From the IMG/VR virus record IMGVR_UViG_3300025849_000054, positions 1 through 49,661 of that record: DNA of 49,661 bases; one strand, 5' to 3'. This document shows positions 26,717 to 34,489 of this stretch, piece by piece. The translations under genes were made by a program, and so were the position numbers. How positions within the stretch are numbered: the stretch's first letter is position 1; each line of letters opens with the position of its first letter. The DNA is from a virus. The notes under the pieces were generated by a model, which was not told the DNA's origin, ran no database searches, and saw only the letters and a list, made by a program, of their open reading frames with translations.

Positions 26717-27114
26717 TGTTTGGTGTCTAATCCTTTCATTATACCGAGATACTTGTTTCTTAATAAGCCAAACTGATTTGTCAATGATGTTAGTGTTACT
26801 ACTTCGTCATCGCCATCTACATATTTGTCAGCATCTCTTGAGGTTAACTGTCTGTTATAACTTTCTAAAAAGTTTCTAAATACTTTACTGCGTGTTTTAC
26901 GCAATTGAATGTTTATGTGTTCTAGAATTGCTTCTATTTCTTGTAATTGATTGAACCTGTGTTCTGTAATGCCAGGCAATGAGGCACTATTACGTTCCAC
27001 ATTGCCCTTGATATAACATTCTTTTTTTGCCTCTAGTAATTCTTCTTCAAAATAATCTATTGCATCTACAATGTTACTTAAATTACCAGATACTTTGTTA
27101 TACCATCCTGCCAT
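26656..27114 (-). CDS. uvsY: Recombination mediator UvsY
   Basis: 152 residues (137 in T4). C-terminal WQIGHIVKLRTAGMEDISI, central Arg/Lys-rich LRKTRSKVFRNFLESYNRQLTSRDADKYVDGDDEVVTL and the conserved NKYLGIMKGL helix match UvsY of marine T4-like phages. Loads UvsX onto gp32-covered single-stranded DNA. Follows uvsX and a small gene in the same order as other T4-type recombination clusters. Confidence 0.85.
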   Translation of the reverse strand: MAGWYNKVSGNLSNIVDAIDYFEEELLEAKKECYIKGNVERNSASLPGITEHRFNQLQEIEAILEHINIQLRKTRSKVFRNFLESYNRQLTSRDADKYVDGDDEVVTLTSLTNQFGLLRNKYLGIMKGLDTKQWQIGHIVKLRTAGMEDISI

Positions 27115-27116
27115 TA

Positions 27117-27344
27117 CTAATCCCAGTCCTCTTCGTCTTCTTCATGATCTTCTACTTCAAAGTATTCTTCAATTGCTTGACGTAAATGTTTATCACAGTC
27201 ATTGATACTTACTTTGTCATAGTCTACCATTCCTTGATCATCAAATACTCTAACCAAGTTAGCACAAACTTCGTCACGTTCTTTAACGTTTACCGAAGGT
27301 TTAACACATTCCCAAGATTCTATTATTAAAGTTAAATCTATCAT
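27117..27344 (-). CDS. Small acidic protein between uvsX and uvsY
   Basis: 75 residues, ending in an acidic tail (FEVEDHEEDEEDWD). No family recognised. ATGA overlap with the uvsX stop and a two-base gap to uvsY, so it is translated with both recombination proteins. An acidic tail of this kind in T4 gp32 and gp59 partners mediates protein contacts; whether it does so here is a guess. Confidence 0.65.
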   Translation of the reverse strand: MIDLTLIIESWECVKPSVNVKERDEVCANLVRVFDDQGMVDYDKVSINDCDKHLRQAIEEYFEVEDHEEDEEDWD

Positions 27345-28450
27345 TCAACATTCTCCTCGTATACTGAAGGGTCGTCAATTTCATTTTCATCAAAGTCATC
27401 TTCTACTACTTCTGCAATTACTTTAGGATTTTGACCCCATTCATCAATAATTACCTGAAGTTTATCTCCTGTCCAGCCTTTTCTGAACTCTTTAATCTCT
27501 TCACCTGTTACTGGTGAAACATAAGAGAGTTTGTTACCAACTTTATCTACAATACCTTTTGCTTCTAACATTTCTAACATACCACTGTATGGGTCCATGC
27601 CGGTCTCATACGGAATCTTAATTTGTACACCTTCAAAAGGTTTGCTGTATCTTGACTTCATTACTTTACATGCCGCTCTAATACCTTGCACAGTAGACAC
27701 TTTGTTTCCGTCTGCATCTTCTTTTAGTTTTAGTTTCTTGATAGCAACCACTATGCTACTTGCGTACACAAAGCCTTGTCCGCCACTGATTTTATCATCT
27801 GGGTCAAACATATCTTGTGATGCGTATGTGTGGTTAGTACAAACTAATCCAATTGGATAAGGTGCTAGTTGGTTAACTGTATTCCTAACTAAGGCTGTTA
27901 ATGCCTTTGGTTTTCTACCCATGTCACCTTTCATGTCACCTTTTTCAAATTGAGCAACATCGGTTGGTGTAAGTAGCATACCTAAACTATCAACAACAAA
28001 TAACAACTTAGGCATTTCTTCATACTCTAAATCACCGTAGTTACTTTTATAGTCTTTCATAAACTCTGAAATAGCCTTTGCTACATCGTCAATCATTGAT
28101 ACACTAATTTTTAATAGTTTAGATGGATCTGTGTCAACGTTTAGTGCTTTTAGCCAATCTTCGTCTAACGCATTCTCTGAGTCAAATAACACTACCTGAC
28201 ATCCTTGTTCCTGTGCGTTTCTTACTAAATTACCCGAACAGATAAAACTTTTACCCGATCCGGACTCGCCGGCGAACACACTAACTTTTCCTAGTGGTAC
28301 GCCTCTGTTAAAGTCACCACTGATCAAATAGTTGAGTGTGTGGTTACCTGTGCTGATCCAATCTACTGGATCATGGAAGCCGGCACTAATACCACTAATA
28401 CTTTTAGTGATGCCGGTTCTAAATTTACTTAAATCAAATGGTTTTTGCAT
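27341..28450 (-). CDS. uvsX: RecA-like recombinase UvsX
   Basis: 369 residues (391 in T4). Walker A FAGESGSGKS at about 59-68; Walker B LLFVVDSLGML at about 148-158; QLAPYPIGLVCTNHTY and a Gly-rich DNA loop KISGGQGFVYASSIVVAI follow in RecA order. Acidic C-terminus. Strand exchange in recombination-dependent replication and repair, with UvsY and gp32 in the same region. Shine-Dalgarno CGGAG; the stop of the SGNH gene is one base before ATG. Confidence 0.97.
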   Translation of the reverse strand: MQKPFDLSKFRTGITKSISGISAGFHDPVDWISTGNHTLNYLISGDFNRGVPLGKVSVFAGESGSGKSFICSGNLVRNAQEQGCQVVLFDSENALDEDWLKALNVDTDPSKLLKISVSMIDDVAKAISEFMKDYKSNYGDLEYEEMPKLLFVVDSLGMLLTPTDVAQFEKGDMKGDMGRKPKALTALVRNTVNQLAPYPIGLVCTNHTYASQDMFDPDDKISGGQGFVYASSIVVAIKKLKLKEDADGNKVSTVQGIRAACKVMKSRYSKPFEGVQIKIPYETGMDPYSGMLEMLEAKGIVDKVGNKLSYVSPVTGEEIKEFRKGWTGDKLQVIIDEWGQNPKVIAEVVEDDFDENEIDDPSVYEENVE

Positions 28451-28451
28451 T

Positions 28452-29186
28452 TTATACTCCGTATATATTTCTTTCTTTTAATTCTTCGACTAGTTTCTGT
28501 GCCCATCTTTCGTGTCCTGCCTCATTGGCATGGCCTCCGTTAATTCTAACTTCTGGAAATTGTCCACTCATTATCCAGTCCCAATAACTTGTTTCCATGT
28601 AATGGATTTTATCTATTGCATTATGTAATGATTTATCTACTGGGTGATCACCAGACCAAAATTTTACGTCTTCGTCTTCTAGTGGTGCTTGATCCTTTGT
28701 GTTTGTCATTACATCAAACATTAGATATGGAATGTTATTGTTTTTGCATATATTTTCACATATATACATTGTCCTATATTTTTGTGCTAATAAGTCATCT
28801 GCTAAACAGATAGGCAAAAACTGTTTGTACGTTTCATATCTTTCTGAGCCTTCTGTCATTTCTGGTGCTCTCCAACTGTTCACTAAATTGTAATGATACG
28901 AACCATCTTCGTCAAATCCGTCTGCATATTCAAATCTGCCTAAACAAGTCCAACCTAGTATAACTAAGTCTGGTTTAGGGTTACCTGCAATGTATTCAAC
29001 TAACAATCTTTCAGTTCGCATAATACTAGCACCAGGTTGCCCTAGATTAATACATTCATCTATTTCTAAAAGTTGTCTTAATTTTTCTGGGTAAGCCTTG
29101 TATATTGATTCAGGACGATTGTCACCTTCGCCGTATATTTCTGCACCAAATGTGTGGCTATCACCTATTGCTAATAATGTACTCAT
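28452..29186 (-). CDS. SGNH/GDSL-type hydrolase
   Basis: 244 residues. Block I LLAIGDSHTFGAEI gives the catalytic Ser in GDSH; LGQPGASI supplies the Gly block; ILGWTC the third; NGGHANEAGHERWAQKL at the end supplies the His (with Asn/Asp) of block V. Typical SGNH esterase/acetylhydrolase fold with no signal peptide, so it acts in the cytoplasm or in the virion. Shine-Dalgarno AAGGAA. Placed between gp32 and uvsX in the recombination cluster, an odd place for a hydrolase. Confidence 0.85.
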   Translation of the reverse strand: MSTLLAIGDSHTFGAEIYGEGDNRPESIYKAYPEKLRQLLEIDECINLGQPGASIMRTERLLVEYIAGNPKPDLVILGWTCLGRFEYADGFDEDGSYHYNLVNSWRAPEMTEGSERYETYKQFLPICLADDLLAQKYRTMYICENICKNNNIPYLMFDVMTNTKDQAPLEDEDVKFWSGDHPVDKSLHNAIDKIHYMETSYWDWIMSGQFPEVRINGGHANEAGHERWAQKLVEELKERNIYGV

Positions 29187-29203
29187 TTTTATTCCTTAAA
29201 AAT

Positions 29204-29265
29204 GTAGCCATACTAGTTCTCTGAAGTAAACAGGACCAAGTATTCAAATCCCTAAGTATGGCTAC
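29204..29265. repeat. Inverted repeat between gp32 and SGNH genes
   Basis: Arms GTAGCCATACT (29204-29214) and AGTATGGCTAC (29255-29265), 11 of 11 complementary, loop 40 bases. On the - strand the second arm is followed by ATTTTTA, then the SGNH ribosome site. Could be a leaky terminator or mRNA end-protecting structure reducing readthrough from gp32. Confidence 0.75.
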
Positions 29266-29268
29266 TAG

Positions 29269-29288
29269 TCGTCAACTACTGCTGACGA
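29269..29288 (-). repeat. Hairpin over the gp32 stop codon
   Basis: TCGTCA, eight-base loop, TGACGA on the - strand; includes the last gp32 codons and the TAG stop. Adjacent to the larger inverted repeat. Confidence 0.65.
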
Positions 29289-30283
29289 TTCCTAATCATC
29301 TGCAGGATGTCATCTGCAGATGCTTTACCAGTTTCATTAGAAGTGTTTTCGGCAGAAGCACTTACTGTTTCTGTTACTGGTTCAACTACCGGTGCAGGTG
29401 CTACAGGCTCAGCCGCTGGTGCTGGTGCCGGAGTAGTTTCTGCTACTGGAGTCACTGGAGCCTGAGCCGGTGCTGAAGGTGTTTGTACCTTAGCAGGTGC
29501 GGCCTGGCCAATAGGTCTAAAAAAGTTACCGTACTTATCGCTGTCATAAAGTTCGCCATTTACAGAATCTTGGAACATGTTGTAAATAACATCTACTTCC
29601 TCTGCTGTTGGCTTCTTAGGTAAGAAATCTTTAAGATCAAATAAACCATGTGTATCAACACTGGCAAGTTCATTTTCATCTAATGATCTTTCTTTCCTTG
29701 CCCACTTACTTGTTGAATAGTCAGCATACTGACCTTTTGTGGTTTTTGTTAATCTAAAGTCTGTGCCATTTACATAATCTGTTGGAATGTTTTCCATGTC
29801 TGGGTCCATTAATGCACCCTTGATTATATTAAAGATTTGAGGTCCAATAATGAATCGTCTAATTGGATTCTCTGGAGTTGTATCCTCTTGAAGTGGACTA
29901 TCTACCACAAATCCTTGGAATATATAACTTCTTTTTTTCCAGTACTTGCGACCCATATCTTCTAATGAAGGATCTTTGAACCAAGGTCTGATTTCATTAT
30001 GAACCGGACATTGTTCTCCCCACATTTCCATACAAGGTACTTGTACAGTTGTAGGTTTCATGTCACCACCCTTTATGCCAGGGAACTGTAAACGAATCAT
30101 TTGTCGTTCAGTCCAAAAGAATGTGTTGTTGGGGTCTCCGTCTGGTAAGAATCTCATTGTAGCACTAGTGCCCTCTGAGATGTTCCAAAATGGGAAGATA
30201 GCATTATCGCCACCTGTTTGTGAACCGCCTGGTTTAGTATCCATTGCGGCTAGTTTTGCTCGTATTTCAGCCAATGTTGCCAT
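29276..30283 (-). CDS. 32: Single-stranded DNA-binding protein gp32
   Basis: 335 residues (301 in T4). N-terminal cooperative domain, then the OB core with FFWTERQMIRLQFPG and a zinc site VPCMEMWGEQCPVH (Cys84, Cys92, His95). WKKRSYIFQGFVVDS and FIIGPQIFNIIKGAL are core strands. The linker before the C-terminal tip is unusually long and rich in Pro/Ala (residues about 250-315), replacing T4's acidic tail; the end ADDILQMIRNRQQ is presumably the partner-binding tip. A consensus early promoter and two copies of an 18-base repeat lie upstream. Confidence 0.95.
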   Translation of the reverse strand: MATLAEIRAKLAAMDTKPGGSQTGGDNAIFPFWNISEGTSATMRFLPDGDPNNTFFWTERQMIRLQFPGIKGGDMKPTTVQVPCMEMWGEQCPVHNEIRPWFKDPSLEDMGRKYWKKRSYIFQGFVVDSPLQEDTTPENPIRRFIIGPQIFNIIKGALMDPDMENIPTDYVNGTDFRLTKTTKGQYADYSTSKWARKERSLDENELASVDTHGLFDLKDFLPKKPTAEEVDVIYNMFQDSVNGELYDSDKYGNFFRPIGQAAPAKVQTPSAPAQAPVTPVAETTPAPAPAAEPVAPAPVVEPVTETVSASAENTSNETGKASADDILQMIRNRQQ

Positions 30284-30297
30284 GTTTTTTCTCCTTG

Positions 30298-30315
30298 TTT
30301 GCCATGTTGTGTAAT
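30298..30315 (-). repeat. 18-base direct repeat, copy near gp32 start
   Basis: ATTACACAACATGGCAAA on the - strand, between the promoter and the gp32 ribosome site. Matches 17 of 18 bases of the copy at 30375-30392. Candidate gp32 operator. Confidence 0.6.
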
Positions 30316-30339
30316 ATTAATTCTTACACTTGTTTGCCT

Positions 30340-30368
30340 ATTATAATGCCTTTTGAAGTTGAAGTCAA
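30340..30368 (-). promoter_or_regulatory. Early sigma70 promoter of gp32
   Basis: TTGACT (30368-30363), 17-base spacer, TATAAT (30345-30340). Leader of about 50 bases, Shine-Dalgarno AAGGAG. Confidence 0.9.
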
Positions 30369-30374
30369 CCTCTT

Positions 30375-30392
30375 TTTGCCATGTTATGTAAT
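30375..30392 (-). repeat. 18-base direct repeat, upstream of gp32 promoter
   Basis: ATTACATAACATGGCAAA on the - strand, just upstream of the -35 box; second copy at 30298-30315. Confidence 0.6.
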
Positions 30393-30441
30393 CTAATTTA
30401 AAATTTCTTTTAAACTAACTTTACTATATTATATATCAAAA

Positions 30442-31677
30442 TTAGCAGATTTTGTTTAATTTTTCGGTAAAATCAACAAATTCTACTAAATCTTGGTCTA
30501 TATTACTTTCTACTCTTTCATTTACTTTACTGATTAATTTCTTAACCATGTTTACAGTAAATTCGTCAAGTTTCTGATCTTTCAGAATCTTAACTGTTGT
30601 GTTGTTGATAAATTCTTTTAAAATTTTGTCATCAATGCTTTCACTAATTGTATTTAATTTGTATGCAATTTCTGATTTTTTATTAGGAAATTCAACAGCA
30701 TCTTCGTTAATTGCTGGTACACTAAATCTATTATTTTCAATAGAATGCTCAATATACTCTGCAACTGAACGTTGAATATTAACTAATCTATTAATGCTAG
30801 GAAATGCAGATTGTACAGTATTGTCAACATGCTTTTCTGTGAATAAACCTGATAAATCGTGTTCGTCTTCACTTAATGTCAATGTATTCATTGCGTCAAT
30901 TGTATCTACTGCTTTAGCATAAGACTTTGCTCCACTTAATTGTTTTAAGTTTTGCCTCATTGTAGATATAGATTCTTTTGCTATTTGTACATACTCGTTA
31001 TTTTGTTCATTCACTAATCCTTTTTTGTCTACATATCTAACAAATTGTGACAATTCGGAAATGTTTTGTACCATTTCATTAATTGAATTGCCTACTTGAT
31101 CAAAAGGATTGCCACCATTATGTACGTGGCGTGCCATTGCTCTGGCACCTGCTAAACTTTTATGAGGTAATGCAAATCTTTCATCTGCACGTTGTATAAA
31201 GATCTTTGATATTTGTCTACTTCTTGATCCTCTGACTTCTTCGTTAACTGGTTTGTTGTGTCTTACAACTATTTTTACTGCGTCTAGAGGTTGGTAACTT
31301 GTTTTGGTGCTACCATACATTTTTCCTAGACTTGCTTCTGTTACTTCTGCTTTCACTTTATACTCATCGTGTTTTGGCGTAATGTTCTTGCCATAGATTT
31401 TATACTTAAAACTGTATAAACCATTATGTGCAATTTCTTTTATACCTTTATGTATTTTATTTATGATGTCTTCATCGACAACCTTCGATCTGCTTAACTT
31501 AACTTCTTTTTCTGCTGAATCTACAGTGACCATTACATTTGGATCACTGCTAAAAAATCTTTCAGCAATATCAACATCTAATGTATCGTTGCCTTGATCG
31601 TCTTTTAAAGTCAGTTTTAATCCATTACCTTTTAGGAAATCAAAGATTTTGGTATTAATTTCTGCTTTATTATTCAT
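30442..31677 (-). CDS. Conserved marine T4-like hypothetical protein
   Basis: 411 residues from ATG at 31677 (MNNKAEINTKIFDF). A longer frame from a TTG runs through the TATA box, so I chose ATG. Contains SRQISKIFIQRADERFALPHKSLAGARAMARHVHNGGNPFD, a block I recall in T4-like marine phage virion proteins. Helix-rich C-terminus. The late box GATAAATA (31683-31690) ends six bases before ATG; predicted leaderless. Function unknown. Confidence 0.75.
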   Translation of the reverse strand: MNNKAEINTKIFDFLKGNGLKLTLKDDQGNDTLDVDIAERFFSSDPNVMVTVDSAEKEVKLSRSKVVDEDIINKIHKGIKEIAHNGLYSFKYKIYGKNITPKHDEYKVKAEVTEASLGKMYGSTKTSYQPLDAVKIVVRHNKPVNEEVRGSRSRQISKIFIQRADERFALPHKSLAGARAMARHVHNGGNPFDQVGNSINEMVQNISELSQFVRYVDKKGLVNEQNNEYVQIAKESISTMRQNLKQLSGAKSYAKAVDTIDAMNTLTLSEDEHDLSGLFTEKHVDNTVQSAFPSINRLVNIQRSVAEYIEHSIENNRFSVPAINEDAVEFPNKKSEIAYKLNTISESIDDKILKEFINNTTVKILKDQKLDEFTVNMVKKLISKVNERVESNIDQDLVEFVDFTEKLNKIC

Positions 31678-31682
31678 ACTTA

Positions 31683-31690
31683 TATTTATC
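31683..31690 (-). promoter_or_regulatory. Late promoter, leaderless, of gene at 30442
   Basis: GATAAATA, five bases, ATG at 31677. Confidence 0.75.
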
Positions 31691-31701
31691 AAAAAAACTA
31701 A

Positions 31702-33273
31702 TTATAAAACACCTATTGGCATAGGACCGCTATAATCGTCGTCGTCCCCGCCGACACTGGTTTCTATTTCGTCGTATATAGCATCTTCGTATTGTGCTAT
31801 GTATGTGATCATTCTTACTGTAACTAAAGTAGCCATAACTAAGTCATCACTACCTCCTGGTTTTGCGGCAAATGTTGTACCACGTGCTACAAATTCTTTT
31901 AATTCTCTAATTATATTTTTACTGCGTAATGATAATTTACCGTTTTCAATTAAACGTTTCATTGCCAACGCACCTTCCATTTTATTTTTATGATGGGTGT
32001 GATATCCTTTGCGACCTTTCTTGCCCTGTACTTTGTTAGGTTCATGCAGGAATGTTCCAGGGAAACTTTCTTCACCAGTGTCTCTAATAACCACAAGTGC
32101 CGCTTCACCGATAGCATTGTTTTCTACTGTCCAGTATATTTCATTAGCACCGTAACTCTGTATTTCTAATGCTATGTCTCGCAGTAGTTTTACTTGCCCT
32201 TCAATTGGTGTTTTGTTGTGTTGCCATTCACATACTTGATTCATACTAGGTAAGTCGTAACACACTATGGCGGCATTGTCTCCCCCTGTTCCTGTGCTAG
32301 GATCTAATGTAATTGTATATATTTTGTTTGGGTTAATGTTTTCATACCAACGTATTTGACCGCTACGTCTAATTGGGTCAACTCCTTTCATATCAACTAG
32401 TTTAAGTGAATCAATAAGTGTTTCATCGTATATGATAAATTCGCATTCGTGTTCGCGTCTAAATCTTTCTTCGCCAATCCTACTACGTTCTGCTTTTGCC
32501 CACAGTTCGTCTCTGTCCGGGTGCTCTTGCCAATTTACCCGGAATGCTTTGAATCCATTTGTGCCTACATCGCTTTCATTACCGTGATCATCTACTTCTC
32601 TGATTGCTTGATGCCAGATATTAGCAAATGTATCATCGTCACTGTTAGGTGTAGATGTTACTATACATTTACCACCTGTACTTAATGTTGGTGATAATGA
32701 TGTCCAAAATTCAGCCGCTATCCTTGGTGGCACAAACGCAAACTCGTCTAAGTAGACTAACGAAAGTGACATACCCCTACCAGTATTTTCAGTTGTTGTA
32801 GCACTTACTATTCTGCTACCGTTATCAAAACTCAAACTACCTTTATTATATTCTGTTACACCTGCTCTAATATGATCTGGAACACTTTCATACGCATAAC
32901 GTATACGTTGCATAATTTCCTGTGCGCCTGTGTGCTTATGTGCCGCTACAAGTATTGTGCTGTCAGCGACAAACATAGCATACCAAAGTAAGTATGCGGC
33001 CGCACACGTTGTTTTACCTGTCTGTCTAGGTAACATGTTTATACTATATCGATATTGCGAGTAAGTGTGTATTAACCTTTCTTGGAATTCAAAAGGTTGA
33101 AAATCTATACCACCTTTTGTAGGATGTTGTATTTTTACAAATTTTCCCATAAAGAATGCTGGTCCACTTATTGGATCCATGCAATTTTGTAATTCCACGA
33201 TTTGATCTTCAGTGAAGTTTTGCTTTGCAAATGCTCGTTTGGTTAAACTATAATCCTGCGTTCCTTTAGGCAT
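31702..33273 (-). CDS. 17: Terminase large subunit gp17
   Basis: 523 residues (610 in T4). ATPase: MLPRQTGKTTCAAAY (Walker A, about 100-110), SLVYLDEFAFVP (Walker B with catalytic Glu, about 170) and TSTPNSDDD (motif III). Nuclease: YTITLDPSTGTGGDNAAIV (first Asp, about 315), YWTVENNAIGEA and GSDDLVMATL. Cuts concatemers and drives ATP-dependent packaging with gp16 and the portal (portal not in window). CATAAATA (33279-33286) with five-base spacing to ATG predicts a leaderless late message. Confidence 0.97.
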   Translation of the reverse strand: MPKGTQDYSLTKRAFAKQNFTEDQIVELQNCMDPISGPAFFMGKFVKIQHPTKGGIDFQPFEFQERLIHTYSQYRYSINMLPRQTGKTTCAAAYLLWYAMFVADSTILVAAHKHTGAQEIMQRIRYAYESVPDHIRAGVTEYNKGSLSFDNGSRIVSATTTENTGRGMSLSLVYLDEFAFVPPRIAAEFWTSLSPTLSTGGKCIVTSTPNSDDDTFANIWHQAIREVDDHGNESDVGTNGFKAFRVNWQEHPDRDELWAKAERSRIGEERFRREHECEFIIYDETLIDSLKLVDMKGVDPIRRSGQIRWYENINPNKIYTITLDPSTGTGGDNAAIVCYDLPSMNQVCEWQHNKTPIEGQVKLLRDIALEIQSYGANEIYWTVENNAIGEAALVVIRDTGEESFPGTFLHEPNKVQGKKGRKGYHTHHKNKMEGALAMKRLIENGKLSLRSKNIIRELKEFVARGTTFAAKPGGSDDLVMATLVTVRMITYIAQYEDAIYDEIETSVGGDDDDYSGPMPIGVL

Positions 33274-33278
33274 ACAGT

Positions 33279-33286
33279 TATTTATG
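33279..33286 (-). promoter_or_regulatory. Late promoter, leaderless, of gp17
   Basis: CATAAATA, five bases, ATG at 33273. Confidence 0.75.
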
Positions 33287-33310
33287 TGGGTTTTTGGTTA
33301 AGAAAAGTGT

Positions 33311-33784
33311 TTACAGGCTTTTGTAACGATTCATTAATGCGTTAAGAATCTCTTTTTTATCACCAGCAACTGGGTCGTAACCTGTTGCTTTTGGTTTGAG
33401 ACTTATAACTTTCATTTTCATTTTTGATTCTTCGTCATCGCCGTGTTGATCGCAGTCTGAACATTCGCACTCATCACCAGGCTTTCCACAACCATCACAA
33501 ACATCTGCGTACTCGCCTTGTTTTGGTTCTTCATCGTGATCATGTTCTTCTTCTGAATCTTTGCCTTTAGGTAATGTGATACCTGCAAGTTTTAAAATGT
33601 CGTGTAGTTCGTCCATGCTGTCAGCATTAGCACTAACAGTAACAGTATTATCGCCTTGCTTCTTAGTCTTGCTATAAGTTACTGTTTCTTTGTCATCTTG
33701 GTCGTCTGCACCTTGCATTCCATAAGGTGATGAAGTATAAAATGACTCCATCAGTGACATATATTTTCTAATTTCTTCTGACAT
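33311..33784 (-). CDS. Hypothetical protein with Cys-rich knuckle
   Basis: 157 residues, MSEEIRKYMSLMESFYTS..., acidic. Residues about 95-117 contain CDGCGKPGDECECSDCDQH, a Cys cluster able to bind zinc. The ADSMDELHDILKLAGITLP helix is a segment I recall in marine T4-like virion proteins. Between the gp16/229-residue genes and terminase; TAATG with the upstream stop. Function unknown. Confidence 0.65.
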   Translation of the reverse strand: MSEEIRKYMSLMESFYTSSPYGMQGADDQDDKETVTYSKTKKQGDNTVTVSANADSMDELHDILKLAGITLPKGKDSEEEHDHDEEPKQGEYADVCDGCGKPGDECECSDCDQHGDDEESKMKMKVISLKPKATGYDPVAGDKKEILNALMNRYKSL

Positions 33785-34473
33785 TATTGTACCACTGGTC
33801 CTTGATTAATGTGATATTCGTTACCTTGTACACTTGGATCGTGTGCTAAACCTACTGCGTCTGCTAAAGGTTTTAGGTCGTCTCCCATCATCATGCTTTT
33901 GCTTGGATAGTTACGGAAATAGTCTGCACCTTTTTCGTTTTTAACTTTTTGTAATTCATCTAAAAACTTAGAATTGAACTCTTCGCCGTACATGCCTAAT
34001 TCTGCAAAATCTAAATCTTTGTTTTCAATTTCGTAATGTGCTTGTTCTTCATTAGTTAATTCGGCATTTTCCATGTCTGCATATCTATCCTTGTCATTTT
34101 CGATTCTGTTTTTAGTAACTTCATCTTCTAATGTTCTTGGACTTTCTACTGGTTGAATAACAACATGCTCTGACATCATTTGCATATTTACTGCTACCCA
34201 AACTTCTAATAATCTTTCATTAATTGGATATTGTAATACAACGTCTACACTTGTTACTTCTGTTGGTCCTTTAAGTTTTTTGTTTTTAAAATCTAAAGGT
34301 TCTTCTTGAATAGGAGTTCTTTTAGCACTACTAACACTTTGTACACCGTATTTACCTAGAATATTTTCCAACTGCTTTATACCTTCGTTAGATATATCTC
34401 CAGCGAATTTAATTCTATAGTTAAAAGTTTTTTCAAAACTTTCTGTTATAAATTGTTTAAAAGGTGTTTTCAT
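33784..34473 (-). CDS. Hypothetical internal-type protein with leader peptide
   Basis: 229 residues starting MKTPFKQFITES, which closely resembles the leader of T4 internal protein III (MKTYQEFIAE), including the I-x-E cut site. The rest is acidic, with SSAKRTPIQEEPLDFKNKKLKGPTEVTSVDVVLQYP and WVAVNMQMM strands; no family. Late promoter 34491-34498 and a Shine-Dalgarno AGGAG. Probably packaged in the capsid (inference). Confidence 0.7.
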   Translation of the reverse strand: MKTPFKQFITESFEKTFNYRIKFAGDISNEGIKQLENILGKYGVQSVSSAKRTPIQEEPLDFKNKKLKGPTEVTSVDVVLQYPINERLLEVWVAVNMQMMSEHVVIQPVESPRTLEDEVTKNRIENDKDRYADMENAELTNEEQAHYEIENKDLDFAELGMYGEEFNSKFLDELQKVKNEKGADYFRNYPSKSMMMGDDLKPLADAVGLAHDPSVQGNEYHINQGPVVQ

Positions 34474-34489
34474 AATCTCTCCTATGTAG

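Noticed and set aside
29201-29266. tRNA-like element (7-bp arms AGCCATA/TATGGCT and TTCAAATCC)
   Set aside because: Only 58 bases between the arm ends, no T-stem or D-arm pairing; better read as an inverted repeat.
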